Positions 36,420-44,977 of a DNA stretch of 64,000 nucleotides are shown here, piece after piece (positions within the stretch are counted from its first letter, which is position 1; each line of letters opens with the position of its first letter). Origin of the DNA: Pontibacter ummariensis (lineage in GTDB: Bacteria > Bacteroidota > Bacteroidia > Cytophagales > Hymenobacteraceae). A program made the position numbers and the translations under genes. The stretch lies in the NCBI RefSeq assembly GCF_900188175.1, contig NZ_FZOQ01000002.1:62001-126000 (forward strand), written 5' to 3'. The notes beneath the pieces are model-generated. The model searched no databases and was not told the DNA's origin. It saw only the letters and a program-made list of their open reading frames with translations.

Positions 36420-38708
36420 TTGCCCAATGACCTTCATCACTTCCGAATAAATCTTTTGAGCTTTAAGAAATTAAGTCTTCTGGTACTGCTGCTCGTGGCA
36501 CTGCTCTCGGCCCTGAGCATTTACTATGCCGCACGGCTGCGCTTCGACTATAACTTCGATAACTTTTTCCCGAAGGGCGATCCTGACCTGGCTTACTATT
36601 TCAGCTACCGGGATAAGTTCGGCAATGACAATGACTACCTCCTGATCGGGCTGGACAACAAGGGCGCGAGTATTTTTGAGCGGCAGTTCCTGATTAAAGT
36701 TGACAGCTTAAGCAACGTATTGCAAAGGCTGCCAAACATAGAAGCCGTGCTTTCGCCTACCACCGTGAAGAGCCCGGTAATAGAGAGTTTCGGCTATTTT
36801 GAGATCCCTTACCTGCACCCTCATGAGCCAGAACGCTATGAGTTGGATTCCGTTAACATCTACAGCTCTCAGGAACTGGTTGGAACGCTTTTTTCGGAAG
36901 ATGCCACGGCTGTGTCTCTGTTTGTGCAGACAAAGGATGACCTGAGCAAGGAAGAGGCCGACAGCCTGATAGCAGCTGTTAATGGGGCTATAGAAGCCCT
37001 TGAGTTACCGGAGTACCACATAGCAGGCAAGGCACTGGCGCAGGCCGTTTTTATTGATAAGATGAAGGTAGAGCTGGCTATTTTTATGTCAGCTTCGATT
37101 CTGCTGGTCATCCTTTTCCTGTGGATTACCTTCCGCACAGTCTGGGGTGTGCTGGTCCCGCTGGTGGTGGTGCTCCTGTCGGTGCTGTGGGCCATGGGGG
37201 TGATGGGCCTTTTTAATACGCCCATTGATATCATGACGGTGTTATTGCCCACCATCCTGTTTGTGGTGGGCATGTCGGATGTGATTCACATTCTGGCGCG
37301 CTACATGACGGAGATCAGCCACGGACAGGAAAAACTGCCAGCCTTAAAAGTGACGGTACGCGAAGTGGGGATGGCTACCTTCCTGACCTCTTTGACCACA
37401 GCCATCGGTTTCCTGACCCTACTGACCACGGCCATTGTTCCCATACGTAACTTTGGCCTCTATACGGCCATAGCCATTGGGCTGGCCTATGTGCTCGCCT
37501 TTACGGTGCTTCCGTCCATCCTGCTGCTACTCCCCAAGCCGGACACCACCAGGGCCAGGCGCGCAGATGTCTCCTGGCCTTTACTGCTGCGGCAACTACT
37601 GTCTTTCGTCTGGAAGCACCCGAAGGGTATCCTGACAGCAAGCGCGTTCATCGTGCTGCTTAGCCTTGTCGGTATATGGCAGATAAAGGTGGACACAACC
37701 ATGCTGGAAGACCTGGGCGATGAGGACCCTATTGTGCAGGACTTCCGGTACTTTGAGCAAAACTTCTCGGGTGTGCGCCCCTTTGAGCTGCACCTCTTAG
37801 CCGGGGAAGGACACACCCTGTACGACCAGGAAGTGCTGCAGGAAGTTGCGGAACTGGAGGCATACCTCTACAGCGAATACGGCCTGCACTTTATCTCATC
37901 TCCTGCCACCATTGTGAAGACTTTAAACAAAGCGCAGAACGGAGGAATGCAGGAGTACTACAGGATACCCGAGCGCAAGCAGGAGTTGCTAAAAGTTAAA
38001 CAGCGCTTGCAGGCTTTCCGGAACCGGAGCGAACTCCGGGGCGTGGTTACACCGGATGCCCGGGAAGGCCGCCTGACAGGCAAGATGAAAGACATTGGCA
38101 GTGCCCAGGCCAGTGTCTTAAACGACTCTCTCCGCCACTTTATCAGCCAGAACATCAATCCGGCATACCTGAAAACGCGCCTGACGGGAAGTGCACTGCT
38201 GCTGGATAAAAACAACGAGTACGTAACCACTAACATGATGCAGGGCCTGTTGATCGCATTTGGGGTAATTGCCCTGATTGTCGGGCTTATTTTCAGGTCC
38301 CTCCGGATGGTGCTCATCTCCCTTATCCCGAACATCATTCCGCTGCTAATGATTGGTGGGCTGATGGGCTTTATGGGGGTAAACCTGACAGTATCCATCT
38401 CCATTATTTTCACTATTGCCTTTGGAATCGCTGTGGACGATACCATACATTTCCTGAGCAAGCTGAAGCTGGAGCTGGTGAAGGGGAAGTCATTGCCTCA
38501 TGCCCTTAAGGGGACTTTCCTGTCTGCCGGAAAAGCCATTATCATCACGACTTGTATCCTGGTAGCGGGATTCCTGACACTGGTGCTCTCTACCTTTGAT
38601 GCCACCTTCTACGTAGGCTTGTACGTGAGCCTGACCCTGCTCTTCGCGGTAGTGGCCGACCTGGTCCTGCTGCCGGTACTTATCCTGCTTTTTTATAAAC
38701 CGAAGTAA
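36420..38708 (+). CDS. MMPL/RND-superfamily exporter
   Basis: The 762-residue inner-membrane protein has the two-fold RND layout. TM1 (about residues 15-35) leads to a periplasmic domain (40-205), then TM2-6 with the sterol-sensing-like block (ILFVVGMSDVIHILARYM), a second TM and periplasmic domain (395-600), then the last TM group (IAFGIAVDDTIHFLSK). The conserved Asp in GMSDVIH and AVDDTIH fits proton coupling. MMPL proteins export lipids or hydrophobic compounds; the substrate is unknown. The start is TTG at 36420; no ATG is available nearby. Confidence 0.9.
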   Translation: MPNDLHHFRINLLSFKKLSLLVLLLVALLSALSIYYAARLRFDYNFDNFFPKGDPDLAYYFSYRDKFGNDNDYLLIGLDNKGASIFERQFLIKVDSLSNVLQRLPNIEAVLSPTTVKSPVIESFGYFEIPYLHPHEPERYELDSVNIYSSQELVGTLFSEDATAVSLFVQTKDDLSKEEADSLIAAVNGAIEALELPEYHIAGKALAQAVFIDKMKVELAIFMSASILLVILFLWITFRTVWGVLVPLVVVLLSVLWAMGVMGLFNTPIDIMTVLLPTILFVVGMSDVIHILARYMTEISHGQEKLPALKVTVREVGMATFLTSLTTAIGFLTLLTTAIVPIRNFGLYTAIAIGLAYVLAFTVLPSILLLLPKPDTTRARRADVSWPLLLRQLLSFVWKHPKGILTASAFIVLLSLVGIWQIKVDTTMLEDLGDEDPIVQDFRYFEQNFSGVRPFELHLLAGEGHTLYDQEVLQEVAELEAYLYSEYGLHFISSPATIVKTLNKAQNGGMQEYYRIPERKQELLKVKQRLQAFRNRSELRGVVTPDAREGRLTGKMKDIGSAQASVLNDSLRHFISQNINPAYLKTRLTGSALLLDKNNEYVTTNMMQGLLIAFGVIALIVGLIFRSLRMVLISLIPNIIPLLMIGGLMGFMGVNLTVSISIIFTIAFGIAVDDTIHFLSKLKLELVKGKSLPHALKGTFLSAGKAIIITTCILVAGFLTLVLSTFDATFYVGLYVSLTLLFAVVADLVLLPVLILLFYKPK

Positions 38709-38777
38709 AATTAATTAGGCCTATTTGGATAAGGTTGACCATATTTGTGGGTATTTGGGACATTAAGATCAGGAGAG

Positions 38778-39347
38778 ATGATGAAAAGACTATTGGCCAT
38801 GGCCATGCTTTGCCTGTGGATAGGAGGAGCGCAGGCCCAGAACGACAAGTTAGCCGAACTCATGAGCGAACGCGAGCAGCTCGTGCTGGAGTATCAGTTT
38901 TACAACCAGCAGAACAGTAATTTCTGGGGTAAAAAGTCGAAGAATGACCTGCTCAACATCATCGAAACCCTCAAGAAGATCATCAATACCGATTCGGAGT
39001 TGATCGGGGCCATCAAAGAAGCCAGTATCAAGAAGATCGCCCAAAGCACAGTCGAGAATCAGCGGGAAGGCAAAATTACAGTAGAGGACCAGCGCATCAT
39101 CAATGCCCGGATTGCCGACCTGCAAAGCCAGATCAAGACGCTGCAGGTGGAGGTTAAGAAGCGGGAGCGAAGCATCAAGGACCTGGAGGCCCAGTTAGTG
39201 GCAGGAGAGGAGCTGCGCTATGGCAAAGACAAAGTGATCGCCATTCTGGCAGTGGCCGCCTTTGTGCTCTTGCTTTATGCCATCTTCCTGCAGGTACGGC
39301 TAAATAACAAAGCAACCCCTAAACCACGTAAGAAGAAAGTGCAGTAA
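38778..39347 (+). CDS. Coiled-coil membrane protein of unknown function
   Basis: The 190-residue protein begins MMKRLLAMAMLCLWIGGAQAQ, a signal peptide cleaved after AQA. The mature domain is almost entirely coiled coil (about 25-145), followed by one C-terminal membrane helix (VIAILAVAAFVLLLYAIFL) and a basic tail. That predicts a periplasmic coiled coil anchored in the inner membrane. AGGAGA directly precedes the two Met codons, so translation starts at 38778 or 38781. Role unknown; it follows the MMPL exporter by 69 bp and may share its transcript. Confidence 0.75.
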   Translation: MMKRLLAMAMLCLWIGGAQAQNDKLAELMSEREQLVLEYQFYNQQNSNFWGKKSKNDLLNIIETLKKIINTDSELIGAIKEASIKKIAQSTVENQREGKITVEDQRIINARIADLQSQIKTLQVEVKKRERSIKDLEAQLVAGEELRYGKDKVIAILAVAAFVLLLYAIFLQVRLNNKATPKPRKKKVQ

Positions 39348-39484
39348 GCTGTTTTTTGCCAGGTGATATCAGGTTGTAAATCACTGATTATTTGCAGTAT
39401 AAGGAATCTAGCAGCAGTCATTATTGTTATATCCTGAATGCGAAAAGCAAGGATCTGGCATCTTTATTTTAAAGAAAAATCATA

Positions 39485-39522
39485 AAAGGCTGGAGCTATC
39501 AAACCCCAGCCTTTCTTTTTTT
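39485..39522 (+). terminator. Terminator-like hairpin immediately before the helicase start
   Basis: Stem AAAGGCTGG / CCAGCCTTT (39485-39493, 39506-39514) followed by a T-run to 39522. The helicase ATG is at 39530, only 7 bases further. It may terminate the upstream gene or act as an attenuator. Confidence 0.7.
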
Positions 39523-39529
39523 GACGTAC

Positions 39530-41473
39530 ATGAGCGAAATACTATATGAACTGAAGCAGGTAGAAGAACTGCTTAAAATTGAACAGGAAGAAGACCGGCA
39601 GCAATACAAAATCAAGAGCTTGAAAAGCACCATTGCCGAACGCAAGGAAATGGGCTTTTGCTGGTATCCTGTCACCATCACAAAAGAGGAACTGGGCTTT
39701 GGCAACAAGGTGGTGGTAGAACTGGAGCGGACGAAAGACCGAGACCAGCTGCACCTGTTCCAGGTTGGCAAAACGGCGGCACTCTTCAGCAATAATGGGG
39801 AGCGTCAGAGCCTGAATGGCGTGATCGTGGGCCTGAAGCGCAACAAAGTGCAGCTGGCTACAAACAAGGAGGACCTGCCGGACTGGATAGACGACGGGCG
39901 CCTGGGCATAGACCTCACTTTCGATGAAATGAGCTATCGCGAAATGGAGATAGCCATGAAAAAGGTAACCGAGGCCTATAAGTCGAGGTTGGCGGAATTG
40001 CGGGACATTATCCTGGGCGACATGAAGCCCCGCTTTACGGATGCCCAGCTGGAGGACATCCCCTCGCTGAACCCTTCTCAGAATGAGGCGGTGCGCAAAA
40101 TTGTGCAGGCAAAGGATGTAGCGATCATACACGGCCCTCCGGGTACAGGTAAAACAACCACCCTGGTACAGGCGATCCTCAGGACACTGGAAACACAGCG
40201 GCGCCTTTTGGTAACAGCCCCGTCAAATACGGCAGTAGACCTGCTGACAGAGAAACTGGCAAATGTGGGGGTGAATGTTATTCGTATCGGGAATCCATCC
40301 CGCGTGTCGGATGTACTTTTGGAGCATACGCTGGATGCGCAGATCATGGAGCATCGCTCGTACAAGAACCTGAAAGACTACCGCAAAACAGCCGAGGAGT
40401 ATAAGCGTCTGGCCTTTCAGTACAAGCGAAAGTTCGGGCCGGAAGAGCGGGCCCAACGGCAACTGTTTAAGGCAGAGAGCAAGCGCTTGCTCGACGAAGC
40501 GGACCGCATCGAGGAGTACATCACCGAGGACCTGCTGAACAATGTGCAGGTAATTACCTGTACCCTGGTGGGGGCCGCTAACAAAGCGATCCGCCATCTG
40601 GAGTACGACACGGCGTTTATCGACGAGGCTGCTCAGGCCCTGGAGCCTGCCTGCTGGATTCCGATTACCCGTGCCAAGCGTGTCGTTTTAGCGGGAGACC
40701 ACTGCCAGTTGCCCCCGACCGTGAAGTCTTTCGAGGCGGAGAAAGGCGGCCTGAGCAGGACCTTGTTCGAAAAGTGCATTGAGCGACAGCCAGAGGTAGC
40801 GGTGATGCTGAAAACGCAGTACCGTATGCACCACGAGATCATGGAGTTCTCGAACCAGCAGTTTTACAAGGGCGAGCTGCATGCGCATGAAAGCGTGCAC
40901 AGCAGCGACCTGTACAGCTATAAGGACATTTTTGCCCCCGGCCTGGCTGTAGAGTTTGTGGATACGGCAGGATGTGGCTATAACGAGGTAGAAACCCCCG
41001 AGAGCCAAAGCTCCGCGAACCCGGACGAGGCAAACCTGCTGCTCAACCACCTGACGCAGCTGCTGAAGGACTATAGCCACGAAGAGGAGGGAACAGAGCC
41101 GTTGCGGATTGGTGTGATTGCGCCCTACCGGGCGCAGATCAATTACCTGCAGGATCGCGTTGAGCACCTGCCCTTGTTGCACGAGCTAAAGCAGAAGCGC
41201 CATTTGTCGGTGGGTACCGTAGACAGCTTTCAGGGGCAGGAGCGGGACATTATCTACATCAGCATGACCCGTAGCAACGAAAGTGGTGAGATTGGCTTTT
41301 TGGCTGACATACGCCGTATGAACGTGGCAATGACGCGGGCAAAGAAAAAGCTGGTGATTGTGGGGGATAGCGCCACCTTAAGTCAAAACCCATTCTATGC
41401 TGCTTTTCTTACGTACGTAGAAAGTATAGGTGCTTACCGCAGTGCCTGGGAGCTGACCGAATGCATGCCCTAG
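39530..41473 (+). CDS. UPF1/IGHMBP2-like SF1B helicase
   Basis: The 647-residue protein (from ATG 39530) has an N-terminal oligonucleotide-binding-like domain (to about residue 170) and the helicase motifs in order: motif I GPPGTGKTT, motif Ia TAPSNTAVD, motif II DEAAQ, motif III GDHCQLPPT, motif IV/V (IGVIAPYRAQ; VGTVDSFQGQERDI), motif VI NVAMTRAKKKL. This matches the IGHMBP2/UPF1-like family of 5'-3' DNA/RNA helicases, common in Bacteroidota and of uncertain role. A TTG nine bases upstream is in frame but lies in the T-run. Confidence 0.93.
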   Translation: MSEILYELKQVEELLKIEQEEDRQQYKIKSLKSTIAERKEMGFCWYPVTITKEELGFGNKVVVELERTKDRDQLHLFQVGKTAALFSNNGERQSLNGVIVGLKRNKVQLATNKEDLPDWIDDGRLGIDLTFDEMSYREMEIAMKKVTEAYKSRLAELRDIILGDMKPRFTDAQLEDIPSLNPSQNEAVRKIVQAKDVAIIHGPPGTGKTTTLVQAILRTLETQRRLLVTAPSNTAVDLLTEKLANVGVNVIRIGNPSRVSDVLLEHTLDAQIMEHRSYKNLKDYRKTAEEYKRLAFQYKRKFGPEERAQRQLFKAESKRLLDEADRIEEYITEDLLNNVQVITCTLVGAANKAIRHLEYDTAFIDEAAQALEPACWIPITRAKRVVLAGDHCQLPPTVKSFEAEKGGLSRTLFEKCIERQPEVAVMLKTQYRMHHEIMEFSNQQFYKGELHAHESVHSSDLYSYKDIFAPGLAVEFVDTAGCGYNEVETPESQSSANPDEANLLLNHLTQLLKDYSHEEEGTEPLRIGVIAPYRAQINYLQDRVEHLPLLHELKQKRHLSVGTVDSFQGQERDIIYISMTRSNESGEIGFLADIRRMNVAMTRAKKKLVIVGDSATLSQNPFYAAFLTYVESIGAYRSAWELTECMP

Positions 41474-41493
41474 CTTGAGAGAATTGGCCTGGT

Positions 41494-41567
41494 AGAATCA
41501 GTAAGGAGGGAACTTCGTCCTGCTTCGGTTTAGAATTGGCAATTGAATTTCTTAACTTACTGATTCT
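41494..41567. promoter_or_regulatory. 12-bp inverted repeat upstream of slyD
   Basis: AGAATCAGTAAG (41494-41505) and CTTACTGATTCT (41556-41567) are exact reverse complements, 50 bp apart, ending 18 bp before slyD. It could be an operator pair or a long hairpin; no T-run follows. Confidence 0.45.
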
Positions 41568-41585
41568 TCATAAAAAGATAAAATT

Positions 41586-42098
41586 ATGAAAATCGAAAAA
41601 AACAGAGTGGTCACACTCACCTACGAGCTTCGAATCCTGGACGAAAACGGGGAACCAAGCCTTGTTGAAACAGCTAACGAGGAGCAGCCCATGGTGTTCA
41701 TTCATGGCATGAGCGGCTTGCCAGAGCAGTTTGAAGACAAGCTGGAAGGCCTGAACACCGGCGACGACTTCGACTTTAAGCTGGATACGGAAGACGGCTA
41801 TGGCGACGTAAACGAGGAGGCCGTGGTAGACCTGCCCAAGAACGTCTTCGAGGTGGAAGGCAGCATCCCGGACAACATGCTGGAGAAAGGCAACTACATC
41901 CCGATGACCGACAGCGAGGGAAACCAGTTACAGGGCCGTGTGGTAGAGGTGAAAGACGACGCTGTGACGATGGACTTTAACCACCCGCTTGCCGGGAAAG
42001 AGCTTTTCTTTAAAGGCAAGGTAAAGGAAGTGCGCGAAGCAACACCGGAAGAACTGGACCACGGACACGTGCACGGCGAAGGAGGCCATCACCATTAA
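41586..42098 (+). CDS. slyD: FKBP-type peptidyl-prolyl isomerase SlyD
   Basis: SlyD is a cytoplasmic prolyl isomerase and chaperone that also binds nickel. The 170-residue protein has the N-terminal half FKBP strand (VVTLTYELRILDENGE), the insert-in-flap chaperone domain (about residues 75-130, with EAVVDLPKNVFEVEG and MTDSEGNQLQGRVVEV), then MDFNHPLAGKELFFKGKV. The C-terminal tail is His-rich (HGHVHGEGGHHH), a short version of the metal-binding tail of E. coli SlyD. It ends at a bidirectional terminator shared with yceI. Confidence 0.95.
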   Translation: MKIEKNRVVTLTYELRILDENGEPSLVETANEEQPMVFIHGMSGLPEQFEDKLEGLNTGDDFDFKLDTEDGYGDVNEEAVVDLPKNVFEVEGSIPDNMLEKGNYIPMTDSEGNQLQGRVVEVKDDAVTMDFNHPLAGKELFFKGKVKEVREATPEELDHGHVHGEGGHHH

Positions 42099-42120
42099 GA
42101 AGTTAATTGCTGGACATAAG

Positions 42121-42152
42121 AAAAGGAGCAGCCTGTTCAGGCTGCTCCTTTT
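42121..42152. terminator. Bidirectional terminator, slyD/yceI
   Basis: Thirteen-bp stem (42121-42133 with 42140-42152) rich in GC, flanked by A- and T-runs, between convergent genes. Confidence 0.85.
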
Positions 42153-42178
42153 CGCTTTAAAAGAGGTGTGACTTTACA

Positions 42179-42712
42179 CTAGGCTTGCTTTACCAGCTGC
42201 ACTTCGCCCTGAATCTTTAATTCTTCTCCTAACATCACGCCGCCGGTTTCAAGGGCAGCGTTGTAGTTAATGCCCCAGTCTTTGCGGTTGATCTTGCCGC
42301 TGATAGAAAAACCGGCCTTCACGTTTCCCCAAGGGTCTGTCGCAACACCGTTGTCTTCTACTGTAAGCTTTACAGGTTTTGTCGTGTCTTTAATCGTTAA
42401 GTCTCCGTAGAGGGTAAAGGTATCTTCGTCTACTCTTTCTACTTTAGTAGATACAAACGTCATGTTCGGGTGTGCCTCTGTACCGAAGAAGTCTGCATTA
42501 CGCAAGTGCTCGTCCCGCTGCTCGTTATTTGTGTTGATGGAAGTTACGTCGATGTTTGCTACCACTTTCGCATTTGAAAAGTCATCACCCTCTGTCTCCG
42601 CTTGTACATCAAACTGTGTGAACTTACCAGTTACATTGGAAATCATCATGTGCTTGATCTTAAAGCCAAGTTCACTGTGCGAGAGGTCTAATGACCATTT
42701 TGTTGTTGCCAT
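42179..42712 (-). CDS. YceI-family lipocalin-like protein
   Basis: YceI proteins form a beta barrel that binds polyisoprenoid or amphiphilic ligands. The 177-residue protein starts at the barrel (KWSLDLSHSELGFKIKHMMISNVTGKF) with no signal peptide, so it is probably cytoplasmic, unlike E. coli YceI. Other family marks are DVTSINTNNEQRDEHLRNADFF and SGKINRKDWGINYN. It lies 95 bp downstream of tetR on the same strand. The palindrome 65 bp before its start (42777-42791) matches the one before tetR, so it is likely a target of that regulator. Confidence 0.93.
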   Translation of the reverse strand: MATTKWSLDLSHSELGFKIKHMMISNVTGKFTQFDVQAETEGDDFSNAKVVANIDVTSINTNNEQRDEHLRNADFFGTEAHPNMTFVSTKVERVDEDTFTLYGDLTIKDTTKPVKLTVEDNGVATDPWGNVKAGFSISGKINRKDWGINYNAALETGGVMLGEELKIQGEVQLVKQA

Positions 42713-42776
42713 AATTGCTTAAAAGAAAATTATTGAATTGTAAGAATTGAAATAACTATTAAATAGTGTTATTAAA

Positions 42777-42791
42777 CCTAACAGTGTTAGG
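42777..42791. promoter_or_regulatory. TetR operator copy 1 (CCTAAC-N3-GTTAGG) upstream of yceI
   Basis: Perfect palindrome with 6-bp arms, 65 bp before yceI. It shares the arms with the site before tetR (43429-43443). Confidence 0.7.
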
Positions 42792-42807
42792 TGATAAGAC
42801 AAAAAAA

Positions 42808-43410
42808 TTATGCTTTTATTCCCGTAACAAAGCCACGGATAAAATCCTGTAATACCATTTGGTTTAGCTCTTCTTTGCCTTCTCCACTCCCCATCATGTT
42901 AATGGATATCAAACCGTGCAGCATAGACCAGAAAGTGTGCAACTTCAGGAAAGGGTCCGTTTCCGGATTGCTACCCGCAGCTATCAAGTCTTTGATGGGC
43001 GCTAAGATCAAGCCACTGAAAGTGCTCAGTTCGCTTATCTGGTTTACTGTCTCGCAGGAAGGAATCCCCAGGCCGTACATGACCTGATAATAGGCTTTGT
43101 TCTCAAAGGCGAACTTCCAGTAAGCATAGGCCATGGCCGCTATCTTTTCCTCTGTACTGCCTGCTCCTTCCTGCGCTTTTATTAGCTGCGCGTTTAGTTT
43201 CTGAAATCCCTGCTTTGTCAGTTCCAGCAGAATAGCCTCTTTATTGGCAAAATGGTCGTAAATCACAGGAACACTATACTCAATAGCCTCCGCGATTTTA
43301 CGAATAGAAAGGGCCTGCCATCCCTCCTGTAGCACTAGCTGCCAGGCAGCTTCCAGGATGGAGGTACGCACTTCCGCTTTATGCCTTTTCTTTCTTTCCG
43401 CTATTCCCAT
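42808..43410 (-). CDS. TetR-family transcriptional repressor
   Basis: The 200-residue protein has an N-terminal HTH (RTSILEAAWQLVLQEGWQALSIRKIAEAIEYSVPVIYDHFANKEAILLEL) typical of TetR and a helical ligand-binding domain. Family members repress transport or lipid/stress genes until a ligand binds. A matching palindrome lies 18 bp before its start and another before the downstream yceI, so it probably represses both itself and yceI. The ligand is unknown. Confidence 0.95.
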   Translation of the reverse strand: MGIAERKKRHKAEVRTSILEAAWQLVLQEGWQALSIRKIAEAIEYSVPVIYDHFANKEAILLELTKQGFQKLNAQLIKAQEGAGSTEEKIAAMAYAYWKFAFENKAYYQVMYGLGIPSCETVNQISELSTFSGLILAPIKDLIAAGSNPETDPFLKLHTFWSMLHGLISINMMGSGEGKEELNQMVLQDFIRGFVTGIKA

Positions 43411-43428
43411 AGTAGGTGTGTTATTTTA

Positions 43429-43443
43429 CCTAACACCGTTAGC
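43429..43443. promoter_or_regulatory. TetR operator copy 2 (CCTAAC-N3-GTTAGC) upstream of tetR
   Basis: Arms identical to copy 1 except the last base, 18 bp before the tetR ATG, as expected for autoregulation. Confidence 0.7.
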
Positions 43444-43544
43444 AAAATTAAAAGTTCCAACGCTAAGTTCAAAATCGGGCTAAATCTTCTTTAAAACTTT
43501 GGCAAGTCTTGCTGGCTTGCCCACCTTGTTGCGCCGTACTTTTA

Positions 43545-44678
43545 CTAGATCAACACGCGTTTACCGGTACGGGCAGCTTCATAAATAGCCATCAGGATAC
43601 GGACATCCCGCATTCCCATCTCGCCGGGCACCCGGGACTCCCTGTTTTCGAGCACACATTCCGCAAAGGCATCCATCTGCCGGGCCTGCTGATTTACCTG
43701 CGGATAGTTCATCGGTCCTTTACTGGTGCGCCCCTCTATGCCCGAATAGCTGTAAGCAGGCTGTAAACGCCACCAGCCCTCTTCAGCCTCCCCGTACAAG
43801 AAGTTCTTGTTTTCGTTGTAACTAGAGCTTCCGTTGGCGACCGCCCCGCCAGGGAATTCCAGTTGCCAGCTAACAGACTGCTCTACCTCGTCAAAATACA
43901 CAGGGCGGGTTACCTCTCCGAATTTGGCAGTTACGGCAACAGGTGTTTCACCTGTCGTATAGCATGCCGCTTGTACGCAGTAAATCCCGACATCCATCAA
44001 AGGGCCTCCGCCGGAAAGCTTTTTGTTCAGGCGCCACCTGTCCGGGTCGTTGCTGACCACAAAGCTGTGTGCCCCGTCAATTTTCTTCACCTTACCAAAT
44101 ACCTGCTGCTGCCCCAGTTCCATCACCCGCTGGTTGTGTGGCTCAAAGTGCAGGCGATACCCAACAGAAAGTTTCCTGTTGTTGCGCTTACAAGCCTCGA
44201 TCATGCGTGCGCAGTCTTCCTCAGAGGTAGCCATGGGCTTTTCACAGATCACATGCTTTCCCGCCTCGGCAGCCCGGATGGTGTACTCTGCGTGCATGGC
44301 ATTGGGCAACACCACGTAGATGATGTCTATGTCCGGGTTGTCCTTTATCTGATCGTAAGTGTCGTAGCTGTAGATGTTCCTCCCGGGGATACTGTATTTC
44401 TTTTTCCACTCTTCGGCTTTTGGGGGCGAGCCGGTTACAACACCAGCCAGGTAGCACTTTTCTGTTTCCTGCAGGGCAGGGGCAAGCTGGTTGGTGCTGT
44501 AGTTACCAAGCCCGACCAGGGCTATGCCCAGCTTTTTGTTTTGTGGTTTTCTGGTGCCTGCCAATGATTCACCGTACGACAGGAGGGGAGCGCCCAGGGC
44601 GGCAGTGCCTAAGGCACAGGTAATGCCCTTTATAAATCGGCGGCGGTTTCTCGATTGCGGTAATTCTTTTTCTTTCAT
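43545..44678 (-). CDS. Tat-exported Gfo/Idh/MocA-family oxidoreductase
   Basis: The 377-residue protein starts with a twin-arginine signal (NRRRFIKGITCALGTAALG), so it is folded with cofactor before export to the periplasm, like glucose-fructose oxidoreductase. The Rossmann motif is LVGLGNYST; the family catalytic segment is CEKPMA (Lys in EKP), and GGPLMDVGIYCVQAA carries the substrate-site residues. NADP bound tightly is expected from relatives. It is divergent from the GH20 hexosaminidase gene, which suggests sugar metabolism in the periplasm; the substrate is not known. Confidence 0.92.
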   Translation of the reverse strand: MKEKELPQSRNRRRFIKGITCALGTAALGAPLLSYGESLAGTRKPQNKKLGIALVGLGNYSTNQLAPALQETEKCYLAGVVTGSPPKAEEWKKKYSIPGRNIYSYDTYDQIKDNPDIDIIYVVLPNAMHAEYTIRAAEAGKHVICEKPMATSEEDCARMIEACKRNNRKLSVGYRLHFEPHNQRVMELGQQQVFGKVKKIDGAHSFVVSNDPDRWRLNKKLSGGGPLMDVGIYCVQAACYTTGETPVAVTAKFGEVTRPVYFDEVEQSVSWQLEFPGGAVANGSSSYNENKNFLYGEAEEGWWRLQPAYSYSGIEGRTSKGPMNYPQVNQQARQMDAFAECVLENRESRVPGEMGMRDVRILMAIYEAARTGKRVLI

Positions 44679-44894
44679 GGGGCTGCCTCCTCTGTTTATA
44701 CTTTTACTTTATATTGCTTATAAGTATGCTGCTATAAAAGGTTGGCTGCCTCTTGTTAAGGAAGGATACAGAGCACTTGCCTTTTCATACTTCCATAAAA
44801 TTTTTAGCTTTAGTAGAATTTGAGAGAGAACAAGCCACGCAGGAGGGCTGCTTGCTGCTAAGAGCGGAAGCAACTTTTGAACTGAATGCCCAAC

Positions 44895-44917
44895 GGGGCA
44901 GAGCGCTATTCTGCCCC
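44895..44917 (+). promoter_or_regulatory. Hairpin in the GH20 gene leader
   Basis: GGGGCAGA / TCTGCCCC (44895-44902, 44910-44917), 7-base loop, 60 bp before the GH20 start and without a T-run. It may affect mRNA stability or be incidental. Confidence 0.3.
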
Positions 44918-44977
44918 AATACAGTTAGAATTTTACGAGTACCTTGCTATAACCTATCTAAACTCAGACCGAACCTT

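Noticed and set aside
44753..44977. 75-codon extension of the GH20 gene
   Set aside because: A clear signal peptide starts at ATG 44978; the extension has no family similarity and non-secretory composition.
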